DNA of 64,000 nucleotides, taken from Ophiocordyceps camponoti-saundersi (nom. inval.) (lineage: Eukaryota > Ascomycota > Sordariomycetes > Hypocreales > Ophiocordycipitaceae). Shown here in pieces: positions 57,509 to 64,000 of this stretch. Below the pieces are notes generated by a model. That model saw only the letters and a list, made by a program, of their open reading frames with translations. It was not told the DNA's origin and made no database searches. Position 1 is the first letter of the stretch; every line of letters starts with the position of its first letter. A program made the position numbers and the translations under genes. The stretch lies in NCBI GenBank assembly GCA_003339415.1, contig PDHQ01000010.1, forward strand, positions 153,069-217,068, written 5' to 3'.

Positions 57509-58394
57509 GGGAACAGCGGCATCAGCACCGACAAGAAGAAAACTTGTTGACGACGACGACGGCCACGAAACCATGGTTTTTTTTTCTACTCTTGCGTTCG
57601 ATCCATCTCTGTCCCTCTCCGACCTCATCGTCTCTTGTTCTTTTCTTTTCCCACTCTCTCATTTTTCTTCTTGTTTTACTTTCATCATCATCTGTTTGTT
57701 ACGATTCCATCCGGTAACGAACAACCACGGACATACACGGAGCATGCGCGTGTCGTGCTCAAGGAGAATCGCGAAAGGGGGGGGCCAAAGGGGGGACTGG
57801 ATGGCGCAACGATGGTGTATATATATATGTGTGTATATACATATATATATGCATACTCTCTCTGCTAGGTAAATAGGTATCGACTGCGGGCGCAGACTCG
57901 CAAACACATACGCACGCACGCAAAACACGACACGACATACCACTCACACACTCACACACAACACCCACAAACAACACACACCAACACCAACACCAACACA
58001 GCCTTCTTCTCTTCTCTTCCCTTTCCCCTCTTTCCAACCCCCCTTTTTATATCTCCCCAAGAGAAGTGAGCGTTTTGCATTGATGGGGGCAAAAGGGGAA
58101 GCGAGAGGAATCGCATATTGAAGGGGGGGCATCATGACACAGGGTGAAAAAAGAACATTTGCATGCAAGCTTTTTGCCCTGATCAAGTTATATTTGCTGT
58201 TTTTTTTTTCATCGTCGTCTTTTTTTTTCCCTTTATCACTTCATTCTTCCTTGATTCTTTCTTTCCATCTTTGCGTCTTGTTCTTTGGTATCATGAAGGG
58301 TTTATTTCTTGCGTCGCCGCATCATCCATCGTCAAGGGAAGTTATATGAATCTCAAAAAAAAAACGCAAAACATGTCGTGAATTCATTCATCTT
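57509..58394. other. convergent intergenic region, RHO4 / DAD1
   Basis: It holds the two 3' flanks, TATA/GTAT repeats (57814-57852) and CACA-rich DNA (57900-58000). No gene is seen. Confidence 0.5.
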
Positions 58395-58913
58395 TCAAGA
58401 TTGATGACTTTGACTTTGACTTTGTGATTCTTTTTGTTGGTTCGTCTCTGTTTCGGAATCGGATTTTGACATTACGGTTTCGAATTGGGACCATAGAGCT
58501 TCTACTGAGGAGAATTCGTTGCCGACCTTTTTTTTGCTTGACGTTAGCGATTGACAGGATATTGGACATTGGATCATTTGAAGGAAGAAGGAAAAGAAAG
58601 AAGGGAAGGGGAGAAAGGAAGAAAGAAAACTCACGGCAATGACAGCCTCAAGAGAGCGGTTCAACTTATTGACATTCGCCAAAACCAACTCCAAGCTCTA
58701 AAGGGAAAAAAAAACAACAACTCCTCCCATCCCTCATCGTCAGAACTCTTCATCTCCTCACCCCCAACACGACACTTGACGTGGGTTGGAAAAAAACAGA
58801 GGTGAACATACCGTCGCGATATCCCCAACCAGCGTCTCCCGCTGCTGCTCAAAGTACGACTTTTCGCCCGCTGCCTTGCCTTGGCTTTGAGGCTGTAAGG
58901 GGAGAGGGGCCAT
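58395..58913 (-). CDS. DAD1: DASH complex subunit Dad1
   Basis: Dad1 is one of ten small subunits of the fungal DASH/Dam1 ring, which couples kinetochores to spindle microtubules. Three exons, 58812-58913, 58635-58697 and 58395-58526, give 98 residues; Dad1 proteins are usually 90-100. It begins [13 protein letters not shown], then [36 protein letters not shown] and [15 protein letters not shown], the conserved helical core. The tail is a Ser/Gln/Glu repeat ([10 protein letters not shown]). The exons are short (102, 63 and 132 nt) and no single open frame shows the gene, so it is easily missed. Confidence 0.9.
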
Positions 58914-59499
58914 TTCTCCTTTGCTGACGAGGTGCGAAGAGAGAGAGAGAGAGAGAGTGAGTGAGTGAGGAAAGACACACAGAGAGAGAGAGAGAGAGAA
59001 AGAGACGCGTCGCAAAAGAGACGTCATCGTCATAACGTGTCGCACACGTCCTCCCTCGGTCCGAAATTTCTCCGACACACCCTCCGTTATCCTACCACCT
59101 CCTACAACCAGCTACGGATATCCGTATAGCCAACAGGTTCAACCACCTCCCCCTTCATCGTCACGGTTCGAAGCCAGAGAACACTTTATCTTCACAACAT
59201 ATCTCTTGTGCACATCATCTCTTCAGGCTCTCATCTTCATGTACCTAATACTAATATACTAACAGTAATATGCATTCATAAATATCCGTATACCTGTGCT
59301 TCTCCCTCTTCTCCCTCTTCTTACACATCGACAACCAACTCGGCTTCACTCATCGATTTAGACAAAAGAATTACACACCTACCACCTGCCTGCCTGCCTA
59401 CCTACCTACCTACTACTAACCTGCGTAGCAAGGTATGTACATACATACACACACACCTACCCAGCACCTATTCAACCACGCCAACTCTCCAACAAACGC
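58914..59499. other. intergenic region, DAD1 upstream / SNT1 3' side
   Basis: (GA)n tracts occur at 58939-58957 and 58980-58999. CCTA repeats occur at 59387-59412. No gene is seen. Confidence 0.5.
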
Positions 59500-62400
59500 T
59501 CATCTTCCATATCGATCATGCCGCTCGTATTCGTGCGGCCTCAGCCCTCTTCCAATCATCTCCCGCCCTTCCCTTGGATCCCGTCCGTCTCGCAGCTGAA
59601 GCTCTCGAGGGTCCGCAGGCGGATACCCGACACCCTGACCGCGCGTATCGTACATACCCGGCGTGTAGCTTCGTCCCGCTTCTCGCGGTGCCATGGGCCC
59701 CGACGTTGATCCGTACCGCGCGTACGCCGGTGCTTGGGAAGGCATCGGCTCGGGCCCGCGCGGCCCAGGCGTCGCGTACCGGTGCGGAGCTGGTGGCTGC
59801 GAGCTCGAACCATACACGCGCTCCTCCCGCATGCCCATGTGCTGCTGAGGAGGCGGCGCTGATGCCCAAGGCTGCGCCGGTGTCGGTGTCGTAGACATAT
59901 GCTGGCCGGCCCACGCTGGCGCTTGCGGCGGCCCCTGCGCCTTGGGTGGCTGCGTTGGCCATCCACCACCTTGTTGCATGCTGGATACCGGCTGCTGATG
60001 GCTCTGCGGGTGGCCCTGCTGATGGCCTTGCTGGTGGCCCTGCTGGTGGCCCTGCTGGTGGCCCTGCTGGTGGCCCTGCTGGTGGCCCTGCTGGTGGCCC
60101 TGCTGGTGGCCCTGCTGGTGGCCCTGCTGGTGGCCCTGCTGGTGGCCCTGCTGGTGGCCCTGCTGATGACTCTGCTGATGGCTCTGCTGATGTCCCTGCT
60201 GGTGGCCCTGCTGTGGCCAAGCGTTCTCTCGGGACCCTTGAGAAACCTCGCGGGTGCGCGAAGCCGACCCGTGCACCGCATACTGCGGCGGCGGCGATGC
60301 GGCGTGCTGTCCGCCACCGTAAGCTGCATGGTAGCCGCCAGGTGCCTGGTATTGGGCCTGACTCGGCGTGGAGTAGCGATGTGACGCTTGCGGAGAGCTG
60401 GTCCCGCTGCCGTGGTGCCCGCGCGCATACGCATGCTGCCTGTTGAACAAGTCTCGCTCGCTCGGCGCCGAGCCCAAGTGCGACGCTGGGCTGGGCGAAC
60501 CCGGGTAGCTCGGCTTCAGCGGTGGCATTCCGGGATTGCCGCCCGCTGGACCGCGGCCGTAGGGAGAGTACTGCGTGTCCGGCTCGCGCCGCATTTGACT
60601 CGGCGCTGGGGTAGTTCGTCCCATGCTCGGGGGCGGTGGTGTTGCCGATGGACCCGGCATAGTAGCCGAGACGTCGCTGACGCGCTTCGCCGCCGGCGGG
60701 GGATCATCGTTGAGAAGGGACATGATGTTGGACGTCTTACGAGGCTCAGGCGGTCGAGGTTTCGCAGCTGCGCCCTGAGCTGCTTGCGCCACGCTGTAGG
60801 GCTCCGGTCCGGGCCCTGACGATTGCCGGTGTTGTAAGGATGATAGCGGGCGGGATGTCGTGGGGTTGGAGTCGCCGCCCATCAGGTTTCGTACCATGTG
60901 AGGAGGAGCTTGTTGTTGTTGTGGTGGTGGTTGTGGTGGTTGCTGCGATTGCTGCTGCTGCTGCTGCTGCTTCTGTTGCTGCTGCGAATGATGGTGTGCC
61001 GTAGACTGCTGCTGAACAGACGGATGCTGTTTAACAGAAGAGTGCTGTTGGCTAGAAGGATGAAGTTGCTGGCCCGACGGATGCTGCTGGATAGATGGAT
61101 GATGCTGCTGTTGCTGGCTTGATGGATGCTGCTGCTGAGCAGATGGATGCTGCTGAGACGGATGCTGCTGAACGGACGGATGCTGCTGAACGGACGGATG
61201 CTGCTGAACGGACGGATGCTGCTGAACGGAAGGGTGCTGCTGGCCGGGTGGATGCTGCTGAACTGAAGGATGTTGCTGGACAGAAGGGTGTTGTTGAACG
61301 GAAGGGTGCTGCTGCTGTATGGATGGATGCTGCTGCACCGACGGAGGATACGCCTGAGCGACAGGCCGGGATGGCTCCTGAGACGGCGCCCTAGCGAGAG
61401 ACAACGACTCTCTCGCGCCCGCCCCGACGACAACCCCGTGGCCCGGTTGCCGGCGGTGGCCGTAGGGATCGAAATGGCGCTGGTTCGTCCGCTCTGCCTC
61501 CTGATTTCTGAGGGCCTGCCGTTCGGCCTGCCGCTGGAGTTCCCGTTCCCTCTCCCTCTCGCGCTCCCGCTCCCGCTCCCGCTCCCGCTCTCTCTCTCGC
61601 TCCCTCTCCAACTCGCGTTCCCGTTCCCGTTCCCTCTCACGCTCTCTCTCTCGCACCCTCTCACGCTCCTGCTCGCGCTCCTTTTCGCGTTCCATCTCGC
61701 GCTCCCTTTCCGCCCGTTCCCTTTCCGCTCGCTCTCGCTCCCTCTGCTGGTGCGCCATCTTCTGTCGCTCCATCATCACATCGGAGCGGGCCGGCTGCAG
61801 CGGCTGCGCGGCAGCCAGCGGTCGTTGGTCGCGGCCATCTGAGACTGCTCCTGTGCCCGTCTTCTGGGAAACCGGGGTCTGAGGGTGTGGTGGTTGCGGA
61901 GGAGGCTCGAAGCCAAAGGACTGCATGGGCGCCCGTAGCGGATGGTTCGTGGGCGACATGGCCTGCGGCGCCACCGGCTGTGACAGGACGTGCTGCTGCA
62001 TGTTCATGGGCTGCTGGACTGGTTGCGCGAGCGGCTGGTGGGCAGGTGCCTGCGCTATCGGGACGCCGTAGCCCGGGAACGTCTGCGGCGGTCGAGGCTG
62101 CTGTGGTGGGCCGCCCTCCATTTTCGCCTGCATGGCCTCGTTGGGGATATCCATGCCGGGCGCCACGGCGATTGGTCTGGACGTGCCAGTCGTCGATGCC
62201 GTCGACGTCGTAGCTGTCGTTGCCGAATTGTCATATCGCCTGCCGCGGCCGCCTGTCGTGGGCTGCGGAGGATCAGGTCTCTTCTCGCCTCGCAACCGCT
62301 TCGCATCGGCTTCCTGGACGATACCCTCCCACTCCGCCTTACCCTGGTCCTTCTGGCGAACGAAGTAATTTTTGACCTGTGAACAAAAGTCCTGGTCAGC

Positions 62401-62747
62401 ACATCGACAGGTACCCAAGTCGGGAGGGGGGAGCGGCGCAGGTAGTCGGTCGGTCCGCTCATCTTACTTACCATGACGGCCGTTTTGGAGCCCATGTGAG
62501 CGGCGATAGACGTCCAGTCGGAACCAAAGGCCCGCAGCAGGCTGGGAAAGTCGTTGGCTTCGGACACGCTCCAGTAACTTGTGGGCTGCGTGGCCGCCTT
62601 GCGTTCAGTCTGAGGCTGCGCCAAGTTGAACGTGGTCATCGAGGGCTGGTGGGGTGGAGGTGGCTCAGGGCGGAGCGAAGGAGCCGTCATAACTTCCGAC
62701 ATGGACGATGCAGCCACAGGTTTTGGCCGTTCGACCATGGTAGGGGG

Positions 62748-62778
<31 letters not shown>

Positions 62779-64000
62779 GGCGGCGGCGGCTGCGGCTGTT
62801 GCTGCTGAATGGCAAACGGTGGCTGTATGCCCGACGGCACCGCGGGGGGCTGCTCGAAAGGGGCAGTTGTTGGCATGCGGGCATTGTTGGCGTCTGGGGC
62901 CGCTGGCGTCGGGAATTCGGTATTGGGCGCCCGCGAGCTGGACCGCGAGCGTCCTCTTCCGCCGGATTGGACCGGTGCGGCCGGAACCTGCGCCGCTGCT
63001 GGGGCTTGAGTCGCCTTGGCTGCCTTGGGCTCCTTGTCCTTGGCAGTCTTGCGTCTCCCCTTCCTGCCATCCGTCTTTTCTGGCTGGTCCGTCTTCGCAG
63101 CCGACGAAGCCCCTCGACGGCCGGGCGTTCCCGCCGGAGTCGCGTTCTCGCTGTCCGTGGCTGGCTGCTCGAAACCCCAGGTCGGAGCTGCTGCCCTTCG
63201 TGGCCGCCGCCGCTCGCCGTTCTCCCCCGCATCCTGATTTTCGTCGCCCTCCTGCTCGACGTTGCCAAGCTCTGACACAAGTGCACTAGACCTCTGCTTG
63301 CCTCGCCCGCCCTTTTTCCGCCGCTTCGGCTGCTTCTTCAACTTCTCCTTGAGATTGAGATCCTTCTTCATCAGGTAATAATACTGTATGCAGGTTCCAA
63401 AGTCGCGCCTCGGAATGGCCTCGGCAACCTTGCCCCATTGCTTGGGTAGCTCCAGGTATCGCTTTTCGAATAGCTCAGCCTCTTCCTGCGTGAAGTTGTT
63501 CACCGGCGGCAGAATGTTCAATGCGGACACCAGCCGGTCCGCGGGAACGAATCCTGACCTGTCTGTATACTGCACCTTGTTCCGCTGCTCGTCGCTCTGA
63601 TACATATCCGGGATGACGGCCTCCTTGTCGCTGCGATACTTCTCCTTCTGAGCCCGTTGCTCTCGTTCCTTCCTCTCTTCGTCCTCACGCATGGATGCCT
63701 GGAGAACACGTTCTAGGTCGCGTTCGGTGGCGAACCGTCTTCCCGTTCCTCGTCCCTCAGGTTTGGTCTCCGGCGTGACCGTACCGACAGCTTCAACAGT
63801 CGGGGCCGAGACAGAAAACTTATCCCGACTTTTGACAGCCGTCGGGTCGTCGGACAGGGTGAATTTGAGGTAGCGGCCATAGTTCTCCGCGTAGACCCTC
63901 TGGTCCTGACTTTGTGCCTCGGCTTCCTGCACATGAACCTTTCTGAGGTGCTCGGTCACGAAATCGTTTAATGCTTGGTCCGGCTCGAGAGACGCCAGGA
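59500..64000 (-). CDS. SNT1: Snt1-like SANT-domain corepressor (partial, N-terminus beyond the window)
   Basis: Snt1 is a subunit of the Set3 histone-deacetylase complex and the fungal counterpart of NCoR/SMRT. Two exons are in the window: 62472-64000, still open at the right edge, and 59500-62376. The visible 1468 residues begin with a conserved region ([37 protein letters not shown]). SANT domain 1 reads [20 protein letters not shown] then [20 protein letters not shown], followed by a lysine-rich patch. SANT domain 2 reads [20 protein letters not shown] then [20 protein letters not shown], with the intron (62377-62471) inside it. The C-terminal 900 residues are disordered, with a long RERERE helix, polyglutamine and tandem repeats. 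It ends [10 protein letters not shown]. Confidence 0.9.
60010..60222 (-). repeat. 12-bp tandem repeat in SNT1 coding His-Gln-Gln-Gly
   Basis: The plus strand repeats TGGCCCTGCTGG about 17 times, mostly perfectly; the encoded unit is HQQG, with HQQS variants at both ends. The near-identical codons in the centre indicate recent expansion by slippage or unequal exchange. Confidence 0.9.
61005..61345 (-). repeat. 18-bp tandem repeat in SNT1 coding QHPSVQ-type units
   Basis: About 18 units of GGATGCTGCTGAACGGAC type (plus strand) encode QHPSVQ and variants ([18 protein letters not shown]). The block at about 61160-61225 is nearly identical from unit to unit. Confidence 0.85.
61550..61750 (-). repeat. 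Arg-Glu repeat coding a charged helix in SNT1
   Basis: The DNA is a CT/CG-rich repeat of CGCTCC and CTCTCG units. The protein alternates R and E, with occasional M, K, Q and A, for about 65 residues, expected to form a long single charged helix. Confidence 0.85.

Noticed and set aside
59516..60446. Frames rich in GPPA, TSRA or VALL repeats
   Set aside because: They are other-frame readings of the 12-bp tandem repeat in SNT1.

Overview
The window is nuclear DNA of a filamentous ascomycete. It has GC-rich genes with many short GT-AG introns (about 50-110 nt), often with CTGAC/CTAAC-like branch sites. It carries fungal families (Zn2Cys6 regulator, DASH subunit Dad1, YMR196W-type GH63 protein, Rho4) and one AT-rich island holding a retrotransposon destroyed in the pattern of repeat-induced point mutation (RIP). 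Protein resemblance suggests Sordariomycetes, probably Hypocreales; that is recollection of families, not a search. About 22 genes are supported. For the genes with introns I placed exon joins by hand from splice sites and family similarity; the complete models all sum to whole codons.

Layout. 0.2-2.9 kb: acetyl-CoA synthetase (minus). 4.3-12.7 kb: a complete Ty3/Gypsy chromovirus with 964-bp LTRs and a CTTCC target duplication, all reading frames destroyed. 13.8-19.7 kb: two clamp-loader subunits, RFC5 (minus) and RFC1 (plus), with mitochondrial ribosomal protein L16 between them. 20.3-22.9 kb: mitochondrial GrpE (Mge1) divergent from the proteasome lid subunit Rpn6. 23.2-26.2 kb: a large AT-hook protein of unknown role. 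26.4-27.4 kb: a dispersed repeat and a decayed GH72 glucanosyltransferase. 28.2-31.2 kb: Mob1 and ATP synthase OSCP. 31.6-35.1 kb: GH63-type protein. 36.9-40.6 kb: Zn2Cys6 regulator, an unknown PPxY protein and ATP synthase epsilon. 41.1-45.3 kb: NatC subunit Mak10/Naa35 and a PMP47-type peroxisomal carrier. 45.3-47.2 kb: gene-poor, with an 8-N gap, poly-G runs and the second copy of the dispersed repeat. 47.3-55.0 kb: lariat debranching enzyme, an S28 peptidase-like protein whose catalytic motifs look degenerate, elongin C, and intronless adenylosuccinate lyase. 56.6-58.9 kb: Rho4 and Dad1. 59.5-64.0 kb: the Snt1 corepressor, running off the right edge.

The genes are mostly housekeeping and do not form a metabolic cluster. 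Some linked pairs are notable: two RFC subunits within 6 kb, two F1Fo ATP synthase subunits within 10.5 kb, and three divergent pairs sharing 200-330 bp promoters. Long C/G homopolymers at five places and the N gap suggest local assembly trouble. I found no system I would call new to biology. The strongest leads are the degenerate S28 protein, a 3n stop-free intron inside the zinc cluster of the regulator, a GC-AG intron in mob1, the RIP-marked chromovirus, and the orphan AT-hook and PPxY proteins.
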